Shown one piece after another: positions 22,923-30,840 of a stretch of 39,342 bases of DNA. The DNA comes from Coriobacteriales bacterium (GTDB lineage: Bacteria; Actinomycetota; Coriobacteriia; Coriobacteriales; UBA8131). A program made the position numbers and the translations under genes. The stretch is from the NCBI GenBank assembly GCA_031272005.1, contig JAISUQ010000179.1, positions 1-39,342 of the forward strand, given 5' to 3'. How positions within the stretch are numbered: the first letter of the stretch is position 1; every line of letters begins with the position of its first letter. The notes under the pieces were generated by a model, which was not told the origin of the DNA, made no database searches, and worked only from the letters and a program-made list of their open reading frames with translations.

Positions 22923-25244
22923 ATGAGCAACAGCATGCAGCCCAAAGGCCCTCTGTACCTGGCGCGCCGCTCGGCCCATATCCTGGCCAGGCGAGGCCCC
23001 AGGGCGCTGCTCAGGACGGTGCGGGGCTATCTGCAGGAGAGGCAAGTTGCCGGCGGGCGCCCAGGACAGCGGTATCTGGACGTGCTGTTCATCAACGGCT
23101 GCACCCTGCCGCATCCTTCGCGCTATCGTGTGGACCACCAGATTGAGCAGCTCCAGGCTCATGGGCTGGCGGCTGGCAAAATCTTCTACACCGAATTGAA
23201 GCCGGAGATGGCCAAGGGCGCCCGGCTGTTCGTCTTCTTTCGTTGTCCGTATACCGACACCATCGGCGAGTTTGTCGCCGCCGCCCGCCGGCAGAACAAA
23301 CCGCTGCTCTTCGACATCGACGATCTGGTGATCGACGAGAAGTATACGAATACCATTGCCTATCTGCAGCGGCTCAGCGCCGACGAGCGGGCTCAGTATG
23401 ACGATGGCGTGCAGCGGATGCAACAGCTGTTGCGCCTCTGCGACGCCGCCATCACCACCACCGAGGCTCTGGCCGGAGAGCTTGAACAGTATGTGGAGCA
23501 GGTCTTGCTCAACCGCAACGTGGCCTCTGAGGAGATGGTGCGCTGCTGCGATGCTGCCCTGCGCCAGCGGCAGGCCCAAGCCCAGGCTGCTGCTTGCCAA
23601 CGACAGGCTCCTGCCCGTGACCAGGCCCATGACCAGGCCAGCGCTCAAGCCACCACGTGCGTTGCCGGCAAAGTCGGCAACACGACCACCCCAGATACCC
23701 CCAGCCGCCTGCGCATCGGCTACTTCAGCGGCAGCATCACCCACAACGATGACATCATCTGGCTGGCCCCCGTGCTCCGCGATTTACTGGGTGCCTGTCC
23801 CCAACTGGAGCTGCTGATTGTCGGCGAGCTGGACCTGCCGGCCGAGCTGGCGGCCTTTGGCGAGCGGGTGGCCCAAAAGCCCTTTGTGGACTTCACCCGC
23901 TTGCCCCAGTTGATTGCCTCGGTGGACATCAACATCGCGCCGCTGACCCCGGGGCTGTTCAATGAGGCCAAATCCGAGATCAAATGGCTGGAAGCGGCGC
24001 TTCTGGAGGTCCCCACCGTGGCCAGCAACCTGGGGGCCTTTGCCCGGATGATCAAGGACGGCGAGACCGGCATGCTGGCCAGCGACGCCGAGCAGTGGCA
24101 TACGGCCCTGACCCGCCTGATCAACAGCCCCGAGCTGCGCCAGCGCATCGGGCGCGCAGCCAGCGAGTTCGCTCGCGCCCACTGCTGCACTCTGACCACC
24201 GGCGGGCCGCTTGCCGAGTTTCTCCGCCGCCGCCTGACTGCGAATATCGCCTTTGTTCTGCCCTCCACCAAAATCTCCGGTGGCGTGCGGGTGGCGCTGG
24301 AGCATTGCCGCATCCTCAATGAGGCCGGCCAGGACGCCTTCATCATCGTCGATTCCAACCAGGCCGAGAACATCCGCTACGCCGGCCGGGAGGTACCGGT
24401 ACTCAGCGCCCGGCGCTGCGGGTTTGCGGGCAGCATCGACAAGGCGGTGGCCACGCTGTGGTCGACAGTGCCCTTTGTGCTGGAGCAGCCCAGCGTGCGC
24501 CAGCGCTTCTACCTGGTGCAGAACTACGAGACCGACTTCTACGAGCCGGGCAACCCCTGTCGCATCGATGCGGAGAAGACCTACACTGCCGAGCTGCCGC
24601 TGCAGTACCTGACCATATCGCGCTGGTGTCAGGATTGGCTGAAGCAACGTTATGGCAAGTTGGCCCGCTATGCTCCCAACGGCATCAACACTGCGCAGTT
24701 TGCCGCTGCCACCCGCAGCTGGCCGGCGGCGGGTGCCGGGCAGCGCGTGCGGGTACTGGTGGAGGGCAACAGCAGCGACCGCTACAAGAATGTCGATGGC
24801 GCTTTCAGGGTGATAGAGCAGCTGGATACGGCCCGTTTTGAGGTCTGGTATATGTCCTACGACGGCCGGCCCAAGCCCTGGTATCGGGTGGACAGATTCC
24901 TCCACAAGGTGCCCTTGGAGCAGGTCGGCGAGGTCTACGCCCAATGCGACATCCTGCTCAAGAGCAGCCTGCTGGAAAGCTTCTCCTATCCGCCGTTGGA
25001 GATGATGGCCACCGGAGGCTGGGCGGTGGTGGCGGCCAACGCCGGCAACGCCGAATACCTGCGTGATGGGGAGAACTGCCTGCTCTATGACGCCGCACAG
25101 CCCGAGGATGCCGTCGCCGCCATCGAGCGTGTGTGTGCCGATGCCGAGTTGCGGGCCCATCTGGCGGCCAACGGCCTGGATACCGCGCGCGCCCGCGACT
25201 GGGCTGGCCTGGCAGAGCAGATTGTAGACTTCTATGGATCATGA
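22923..25244 (+). CDS. Two-domain glycosyltransferase, GT4/WsaF-like
   Basis: A 773-residue cytosolic enzyme made of two GT-B-type units. Residues ~50-440 form the first, with DIDDLVID (131-138), and EIKWLEAALLEVPTVASNLGAF as its sugar-nucleotide end. From about 450, KISGGVRVALEHCRIL, then YLVQNYETDFYEPG and finally SLLESFSYPPLEMMATGG form a unit like the rhamnosyltransferase WsaF. Residues ~213-261 between the halves of the first unit are a low-complexity Gln/Ala/Asp run. It likely adds two sugars of the repeat, rhamnose being a fair guess. The ATG follows CTGGAG. Confidence 0.85.
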   Translation: MSNSMQPKGPLYLARRSAHILARRGPRALLRTVRGYLQERQVAGGRPGQRYLDVLFINGCTLPHPSRYRVDHQIEQLQAHGLAAGKIFYTELKPEMAKGARLFVFFRCPYTDTIGEFVAAARRQNKPLLFDIDDLVIDEKYTNTIAYLQRLSADERAQYDDGVQRMQQLLRLCDAAITTTEALAGELEQYVEQVLLNRNVASEEMVRCCDAALRQRQAQAQAAACQRQAPARDQAHDQASAQATTCVAGKVGNTTTPDTPSRLRIGYFSGSITHNDDIIWLAPVLRDLLGACPQLELLIVGELDLPAELAAFGERVAQKPFVDFTRLPQLIASVDINIAPLTPGLFNEAKSEIKWLEAALLEVPTVASNLGAFARMIKDGETGMLASDAEQWHTALTRLINSPELRQRIGRAASEFARAHCCTLTTGGPLAEFLRRRLTANIAFVLPSTKISGGVRVALEHCRILNEAGQDAFIIVDSNQAENIRYAGREVPVLSARRCGFAGSIDKAVATLWSTVPFVLEQPSVRQRFYLVQNYETDFYEPGNPCRIDAEKTYTAELPLQYLTISRWCQDWLKQRYGKLARYAPNGINTAQFAAATRSWPAAGAGQRVRVLVEGNSSDRYKNVDGAFRVIEQLDTARFEVWYMSYDGRPKPWYRVDRFLHKVPLEQVGEVYAQCDILLKSSLLESFSYPPLEMMATGGWAVVAANAGNAEYLRDGENCLLYDAAQPEDAVAAIERVCADAELRAHLAANGLDTARARDWAGLAEQIVDFYGS

Positions 25245-26016
25245 GTTGGTGGCCATAGTGGTGCTCTACAACCGCCCGCTGGCCGCATCGCCGAGCATCG
25301 CGGCCTTGCAGGAGCAGGAGGGCCTGCGCCTGCTCATCTGCGACAACAGCACCATGGAATTGGGCAACGCCGAGGCCGCTGCCCGCAGCGGCGCCCAGTA
25401 CATCAACATGGGGGGCAACCAGGGTCTGGCCCGAGCATATAATCAAGCTATTGCTACGCTGCCGTTGCCGCAGATCGAGGCCGTCTGTCTGTTTGACGAT
25501 GACACCGAGGTACCCGTTGACTACGCTGCCAGAGCCCGACAGTACCTGACCGACCGCTCAGCCGACATCTATCTGCCGCTGGTTTACGACGGCCGGGGCC
25601 TGCTTTCGCCTTGCCGGCTTCAGCGTTACCGGGCCATGCGCCTGGGGGATGCGGAGTTGACGTCTCTCGGTGCCAACCAGGCCATCCCTGCCGAATACGT
25701 GGGCGTCAACAGCGGCATGCTGATCCGTCCGGCGACGTTGCTTCGCTGCCGCTTCGATGAGCGCCTGCTTTTGGATTATGTGGACTTCAGCTTCCAGCGG
25801 CAGGCCCGGGCAGAGGGTGCCACGGTGGCGGTGATGCCCGATATTATCCTCCACCAGGACTTCTCTGCTACCAGCAGCAGCACGCAGGCAGCTGCCGAAC
25901 GCCGCCAGCGACTGCAGAGCTTTACCCGGGATTTGCGTATCTATTGCGGCAACAGCCTGCGAGGGCGGCTGGCCGCTGCGGCCATCGCCTGGCGTCGGAG
26001 ATTGGCGGCTGGCTGA
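25234..26016 (+). CDS. Glycosyltransferase family 2
   Basis: A 260-residue GT-A fold transferase. The beginning VAIVVLYNRP and CDNST, then GNQGLARAYNQAI, are typical of rhamnosyl-type GT2 enzymes, and LFDDDTEVP carries the metal-binding acidic motif. VGVNSGMLIRPATL and LLLDYVDFSFQRQARAEG form the acceptor and catalytic-base region, as in RfbF/WbbL-like members. It overlaps the previous gene by 11 bases and shares TGATG with the next, so it is part of the same operon. Confidence 0.88.
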   Translation: MDHELVAIVVLYNRPLAASPSIAALQEQEGLRLLICDNSTMELGNAEAAARSGAQYINMGGNQGLARAYNQAIATLPLPQIEAVCLFDDDTEVPVDYAARARQYLTDRSADIYLPLVYDGRGLLSPCRLQRYRAMRLGDAELTSLGANQAIPAEYVGVNSGMLIRPATLLRCRFDERLLLDYVDFSFQRQARAEGATVAVMPDIILHQDFSATSSSTQAAAERRQRLQSFTRDLRIYCGNSLRGRLAAAAIAWRRRLAAG

Positions 26017-29000
26017 TGGTTGACATGGATAAAGAGCAACTCGCCGAGCTGCTGGCCGAACAGCTGGCCGCCGCTCAGCAGGAGTTGGCTGCCGCCCAAC
26101 AGCTGCTGGCCCAAACCGAGCAGGAATTGGCAGCCGTCCGGGCTGAGAGTGCCCGCCTGGAGCAGGATAACAGCTCGCTGCTGCGCTGGCTGGATACCGT
26201 GCGCACGGAGCTGCCGGCGGCTCAACTGGCGCAGGAGTACGAGCAGCGCTGGCTGGACGTTGTCCAGTCCCGGAAGTGGAAGTTGATTTCCAAAGCCCAG
26301 CCCGGCCTGGACCGCCTGGCCGATCTGCGGCACCGGCTGGCTCGGCAGCGCCCCCAGCAACCCCAAAGTCTCAACAGCCCACAGCAACAGCACTCCGGCA
26401 GCTCTCAGCAACCCCAGCATTCCGGCAACCCCCAGCAACCCCAGCACTCCGGCAGCACCCTGCACTCCGGCAGCACCTTGCGCCCCGGCAGTCGCCGTCA
26501 GCCGAACCAGGCCGCCCAAGCCTTGAGCATCGGCGCTGGCGCCAAGGCCTGCCAGCGTCTGCGTTTCAGTCTGCTCAGCCTGCCGGCGCAACCCGCGCTC
26601 GCCGGCAAACGCATCGCCGTGCATCTGCACCTCTACTACGAGGACCTGGCCCGGGAGTTTGCCGGCTATCTGCGCCACATCCCCTGTGACTTCGACCTCT
26701 TCATTTCGGTGCGCGATGCGGCGGTCATCCCGGAGGTGCGCCGGGTCTTCTCCAAACTGAAACATGCGCAGGCTCTGACCATCGAGGCCGTGCCCAACAG
26801 CGGTCGGGACTTTGCCCCGATGCTGGTGACCTTCGGCGAGCGCCTGTCAGCTTGCGACTACGTGCTGCATATCCATTCCAAGAAGTCCCTGCGTATGGAG
26901 GATGCAGACGCTGCCGAGGACTGGCGCAAATACCTGCTGAATTCGGTGCTGGGCTCGCGCTGGCTGGTAGAGCGGATCTTCTTTCTGTTGGAGAATTATC
27001 CCGGCATGGGCCTGATTATCCCCGAGACCTACCACCTGCCGCACTGGGCGCATACGGCACTCGGCACTTATCAGCACCTGCGTCAGCTGTTCGCCCGCCA
27101 GGGGCTGGACTTCGAGGACCGTTACCTGGACTTCTCGGCGGGCAGCGCCTTCTGGTTTCGGCCGGCGGCATTCAGGGGGCTGTTTGGCCTGGGGCTGAGC
27201 TACGCGGACTTCGGCCCGGAGACGGGCCTGGACGAGGGTACGCTGCACCACGCCATCGAGCGCTGTTTTGGCGAGCTGGCCCACCTGGCCGGATACAACT
27301 ATGCCGTGCTGGATGTGCCCCGGATGCTGGTCAAGCTGAACTTTGCCGACAAGGGCCTGCCGCGCTACTTCGACCAGACCAAGACCACGCTGCTGAACCG
27401 GCTGCTGCAGGCCGAACTGGTGACCTTCGACATCTTCGACACGCTGATAACCCGTCCGCTCTGGCAGCCTCACGACCTCTACTCGCTGCTGGAACCGCAG
27501 ATGCTGGCGGAGTTCGGCATCGCCGATTTTCGCGCCCAGCGCCTGGCGGCCGAGCAGGAGGCCGGGCGCCGGGCTGAGTGCTGGCATGACGTCAGCATTG
27601 ATGACATCTATGCGGTTCTGGCCGAGGCCTGCAACCTGTCCGCAGCTCAGGCCGCCGCCGCCCGCCAGCTGGAATGCGACACAGAGATCGCAATTGCCCT
27701 GCCACGGCTGGAGATGCTCGATGTCTACAAGCTCCTTGTGGCCAAAGGCCGGCGGATTATCCTGCTCAGCGATATGTATCTGCCCAGCTCGGTGCTCCAG
27801 CAGATGCTGGAGAAATGCGGCTATGCCGGCTGGGAGGAGCTCTGGGTCTCCTGCGAGCGGGGCTGCCGCAAGGATGTGGGCGATATGTGGGAGCAGTTCT
27901 TTGGCCAATACGGCCAGTATCAGACCGTCCATGTGGGCGACAACGAAGCCTCCGACATCCAGCGCCTGGCCCAGCGCTCCCGCCCCAGCGAGCATGTGAT
28001 GCAGGGTCGCAAGATGTTTCTGCTCACCGAGCTGGCGGAGCGGATGCGCGCGGAGCTGGGCGCTCTTCCGCCGGCCAACAGCGTGCTGATGGGTCTGTTC
28101 GTCAACCGGCTGTACAACTCGCCCTTTGCCTTCAACCAGACCCGGGGCAGGTGCAACATCAGCAACCTGCACGATTTTGGCTACCTGGTGTTTGCGCCGC
28201 TGCTGCTGTATTTCTGTCTCTGGTTGGAGGAGCATCTGGCCGATGACCGGCCCGAAGCGCTGCTGTTCGTCGCCCGCGACGGCTATAACATCCAAAAGCT
28301 CTATAGCGAATATCAACGCATCTTTGGCCGCCAGCCGGGGCCCGCCCAGCACTACTTCTATACCTCGCGGGTGGTGGCTGATCTGGCCACCGTCAGCAGT
28401 CCGGAGGACCTCGCACGTTTTGGCGAGAAGGCATTTACCGGTCAGCTGGCGCAGCTGTTCAAAGCCCGCCTGAACCTGGAGCTGCCCGCAGACGAGGATC
28501 AGCCCATCGCACTGCCCCGGGATGCCAGGCTGGTTGAGGCCGCGCTGCAGCGGCACAGCAACCGGATTCTGGCTGCCGCCCGGCAGATGCGCCAGGATTA
28601 TCTGGGCTACCTGGCTCAGACCGTGCCGGATTACCGCCAGCAGCGGCTGGCCATCGTAGACATCGGCTACGCCGGCAGCGCCCACGCCGCCCTGGCCGAG
28701 CTGACCGCCCGCAAGATCACCGGCTACTACTTTGCCCTCTGCAAGCCCAAGCCGCCAGATTTGGGCTGCGTGTGCCGGGCAGCCTTTGGCAGCACGGAGG
28801 AGCATGAGGACGTGCCCTTGCTGGCCCAGGCCGGGATACTGCTGGAGAGCTACCTCTCCTCTCCCGAAGGTCGGGTTATCGGTTACCAGCAATGCGACGG
28901 CCGCTATCTGCCGCTGTTGGACGCCAACACGCTCGGCGGCTTCGAGCAATTCTCCGCCGAGCTGACCGCTGGGATCATCGAGTATATGGAGGACGTGCGG

Positions 29001-29204
29001 CGCTATCTGCCCGCCGCCTTCTGCAACACCCGCAGCATCGCCACCGCGCCGATGCTGGGCGTCTACCGCCAGATCATCTGCCAGGCCGACGCCCTGACCT
29101 CCGAGCTGCACGACCAATTCCTCATCGAGGTGGCTACCGACTCCGAAGAGGTCATCGGCAACGCGCTGGAGATTATCCGCAAAGCCCACAATATCGACCT
29201 CTGA
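26016..29204 (+). CDS. Rhamnan synthesis protein F fused to HAD-like COG5610 protein
   Basis: A 1062-residue multidomain protein. The ATG overlaps the GT2 stop; the open frame upstream is inside that gene. Residues 1-60 are a Leu/Ala/Gln/Glu coiled coil, followed by QSRKWKLISKAQPGLDRL, a phrase seen in polysaccharide glycosyltransferases. Residues 111-164 are Gln/Pro/His/Ser repeats. About 198-445 is the RgpF domain (VHLHLYYEDLA, VPNSGRDFAPML, YVLHIHSKKS). From 467 a HAD unit begins with FDIFDTLITRP (Asp472, Asp475) and has LLSDMYLP and HVGDNEASD. A C-terminal part with LLFVARDGYNIQKLY near 745 resembles COG5610. It probably acts in building the rhamnan backbone; the HAD role is unknown. Confidence 0.82.
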   Translation: MVDMDKEQLAELLAEQLAAAQQELAAAQQLLAQTEQELAAVRAESARLEQDNSSLLRWLDTVRTELPAAQLAQEYEQRWLDVVQSRKWKLISKAQPGLDRLADLRHRLARQRPQQPQSLNSPQQQHSGSSQQPQHSGNPQQPQHSGSTLHSGSTLRPGSRRQPNQAAQALSIGAGAKACQRLRFSLLSLPAQPALAGKRIAVHLHLYYEDLAREFAGYLRHIPCDFDLFISVRDAAVIPEVRRVFSKLKHAQALTIEAVPNSGRDFAPMLVTFGERLSACDYVLHIHSKKSLRMEDADAAEDWRKYLLNSVLGSRWLVERIFFLLENYPGMGLIIPETYHLPHWAHTALGTYQHLRQLFARQGLDFEDRYLDFSAGSAFWFRPAAFRGLFGLGLSYADFGPETGLDEGTLHHAIERCFGELAHLAGYNYAVLDVPRMLVKLNFADKGLPRYFDQTKTTLLNRLLQAELVTFDIFDTLITRPLWQPHDLYSLLEPQMLAEFGIADFRAQRLAAEQEAGRRAECWHDVSIDDIYAVLAEACNLSAAQAAAARQLECDTEIAIALPRLEMLDVYKLLVAKGRRIILLSDMYLPSSVLQQMLEKCGYAGWEELWVSCERGCRKDVGDMWEQFFGQYGQYQTVHVGDNEASDIQRLAQRSRPSEHVMQGRKMFLLTELAERMRAELGALPPANSVLMGLFVNRLYNSPFAFNQTRGRCNISNLHDFGYLVFAPLLLYFCLWLEEHLADDRPEALLFVARDGYNIQKLYSEYQRIFGRQPGPAQHYFYTSRVVADLATVSSPEDLARFGEKAFTGQLAQLFKARLNLELPADEDQPIALPRDARLVEAALQRHSNRILAAARQMRQDYLGYLAQTVPDYRQQRLAIVDIGYAGSAHAALAELTARKITGYYFALCKPKPPDLGCVCRAAFGSTEEHEDVPLLAQAGILLESYLSSPEGRVIGYQQCDGRYLPLLDANTLGGFEQFSAELTAGIIEYMEDVRRYLPAAFCNTRSIATAPMLGVYRQIICQADALTSELHDQFLIEVATDSEEVIGNALEIIRKAHNIDL
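26346..26507 (+). repeat. Gln/Pro/Ser-coding repeat tract
   Basis: Imperfect tandem copies of CAGCAACCCCAGCA and CACTCCGGCAGC fill about 160 bases within the RgpF-HAD gene. They encode a flexible linker between the coiled coil and the RgpF domain. The frame is kept throughout. Confidence 0.8.
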
Positions 29205-29220
29205 TGGGTATACTTATCGC

Positions 29221-30087
29221 ATGGAACTCAGCGTAGATAACATATTGGCCCTGTTCAGCGTCGTGGTGCTGGCGCTGGCGCTGGTGCTGGTGCTGGTGCG
29301 GCTGCCACAGCTGCGGGCGGCCTGGCCGGAGTTTATGCAGTATCGCCACCTGCTCGGCGAGCTGGTCAAACGCGATGTCACGGTCAAATACCGGCGCAGC
29401 GTGCTCGGCGTGCTCTGGAGCGTCTTGCAGCCGCTGTTCATCATGCTGATTGTGACCTTCGTCTTCTCGTATGTCTTCCGCATCGACGTCGTGGATTATC
29501 CGGTCTTCTACATCACCGGCAACTTCGTCTTCGGCTATGTGAGCGAGGCCACCAATCTGTCGCTCGGCGCTATCTTGGGCAGCGGCAACCTGATCAGGAA
29601 GGTCTTTATCCCCAAGTACCTGTTTGTGCTGGAGAAGTGCCTGTTTGCCCTGGTCAACACCCTGTTCTCGCTGATAGCCGTGGCTATCGTCTTAGTGGTG
29701 CAGCAGGCGGCGCTGTATCCGACATTCCCGCTGCTGGTGGTGCCGCTGCTGTATGCGGCCGTCTTTGCCCTGGGCCTGGGGCTTTTGCTCAGCGCGCTGG
29801 TGGTGTTCTTCAGGGACGTGGCGCATATCTATGGCATCTGGCTGACGGCCTGGTTTTATCTCACCCCGGTGCTTTATCCCTTGAGCATCCTGCCGCCGCT
29901 GGCGCAGTCGCTGATCCGCCTCAACCCGCTGGTACATTATGTGGAGTATGCCCGCGACGTGATGATGTATGGCCTGGTGCCCGGGTGGCAGGCCAATCTG
30001 ATCTGCTTGGGGATGGCGGTGGCCATGTTGTTGCTCGGTATCCTGGTGTTTTGCAAGACCCAGGATAAATTCGTCCTCTACCTGTAG
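29221..30087 (+). CDS. ABC-2 type polysaccharide export permease
   Basis: A 288-residue inner-membrane protein of the Wzm/TagG/RfbA family. Residues ~8-26 are a first hydrophobic segment, unusual as an extra helix before the conserved LLGELVKRDVTVKYRRSVLGVLW block. The rest gives about six membrane segments, with FVFGYVSEATNLSLGAILGSGNLIRKVFIPKY and LTPVLYPLS near the end. It exports lipid-linked polymer with the ATPase encoded next. The gene starts 17 bases after the RgpF-HAD stop. Confidence 0.92.
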   Translation: MELSVDNILALFSVVVLALALVLVLVRLPQLRAAWPEFMQYRHLLGELVKRDVTVKYRRSVLGVLWSVLQPLFIMLIVTFVFSYVFRIDVVDYPVFYITGNFVFGYVSEATNLSLGAILGSGNLIRKVFIPKYLFVLEKCLFALVNTLFSLIAVAIVLVVQQAALYPTFPLLVVPLLYAAVFALGLGLLLSALVVFFRDVAHIYGIWLTAWFYLTPVLYPLSILPPLAQSLIRLNPLVHYVEYARDVMMYGLVPGWQANLICLGMAVAMLLLGILVFCKTQDKFVLYL

Positions 30088-30102
30088 GTTTGTAGGTGCC
30101 CT

Positions 30103-30840
30103 GTGGAAACCGCCATCACAGTCCAGAACGTGACCATGCGCTTCAACATCGCCCGGGAGCGCGTGGACAGCCTCAAGGAATACCTGATCAAGTACGTCCA
30201 GCGCCAGCTGAGCTTTGAGAAGCTGACGGCGTTGGACGACGTCAGCTTCACGGTGGCCCGCGGTGAGGTGCTGGGTATCGTGGGGCTCAATGGCAGCGGC
30301 AAGAGCACACTGCTGAAGATCATCTCCGGCATCCTCAAGCCCACGGCCGGCACGGTGCTGAAGCGCGGAAAAGTGGCGCCGCTGATTGAGTTGGGCACCG
30401 GCTTTGACCAGGACCTCACGGCTCAGGAGAACATCTTTCTCAACGGGGCCGTGCTGGGTTATTCGCGCCAGCAGATGCAGGCCCGCTACCAGCAGATCCT
30501 GGATTTTGCTGAACTCTGGGAGTTTGCCGATGTGCCCATCAAGAACTACTCCTCGGGCATGGTGGCCCGCCTGGGCTTTGCCATCGCCACCGCCACCGAC
30601 CCGGAAATCCTGATTATCGACGAGATACTCGGAGTCGGCGACTTCCGCTTTCAGGAGAAGAGCGAGGGGCGCATCGCCGAGATGATGGCCAGCGGGGCGA
30701 CGGTGTTGATTGTCTCGCACTCCATCGAGCAGATCCGCAAGCTCTGCCAACGGGCCATCTGGCTGGATAAGGGCCAGCTGATGCTGGAAGGCCCGGCGGA
30801 TGCAGTCTGCGATGCCTACCAGAGCCAGGCCGGCCTCTGA
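30103..30840 (+). CDS. ABC polysaccharide export ATP-binding protein
   Basis: A 245-residue ATPase of the Wzt/TagH type, partner of the permease just before it. The Walker A motif is GLNGSGKST (61-69), the signature YSSGM (149-153), Walker B ILIIDE (169-174) and the switch His206. The N-terminal 45 residues with RFNIARERVDSLKEYLIKY are typical of the subfamily. It lacks the C-terminal carbohydrate-binding domain of O-antigen Wzt, so chain length is likely not read by this protein. It starts at GTG; its TGA is followed directly by the next ATG. Confidence 0.93.
   Translation: METAITVQNVTMRFNIARERVDSLKEYLIKYVQRQLSFEKLTALDDVSFTVARGEVLGIVGLNGSGKSTLLKIISGILKPTAGTVLKRGKVAPLIELGTGFDQDLTAQENIFLNGAVLGYSRQQMQARYQQILDFAELWEFADVPIKNYSSGMVARLGFAIATATDPEILIIDEILGVGDFRFQEKSEGRIAEMMASGATVLIVSHSIEQIRKLCQRAIWLDKGQLMLEGPADAVCDAYQSQAGL

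Noticed and set aside
23784..25160. A 458-codon minus-strand frame opposite the WsaF-like gene
   Set aside because: Same reason: antisense shadow of a GC-rich coding region with conserved motifs on the + strand.
26847..29189. A 780-codon open frame opposite the RgpF-HAD gene
   Set aside because: The + strand shows clear domains and motifs; the reverse frame has no recognisable motif and is open because of GC-rich codon bias.
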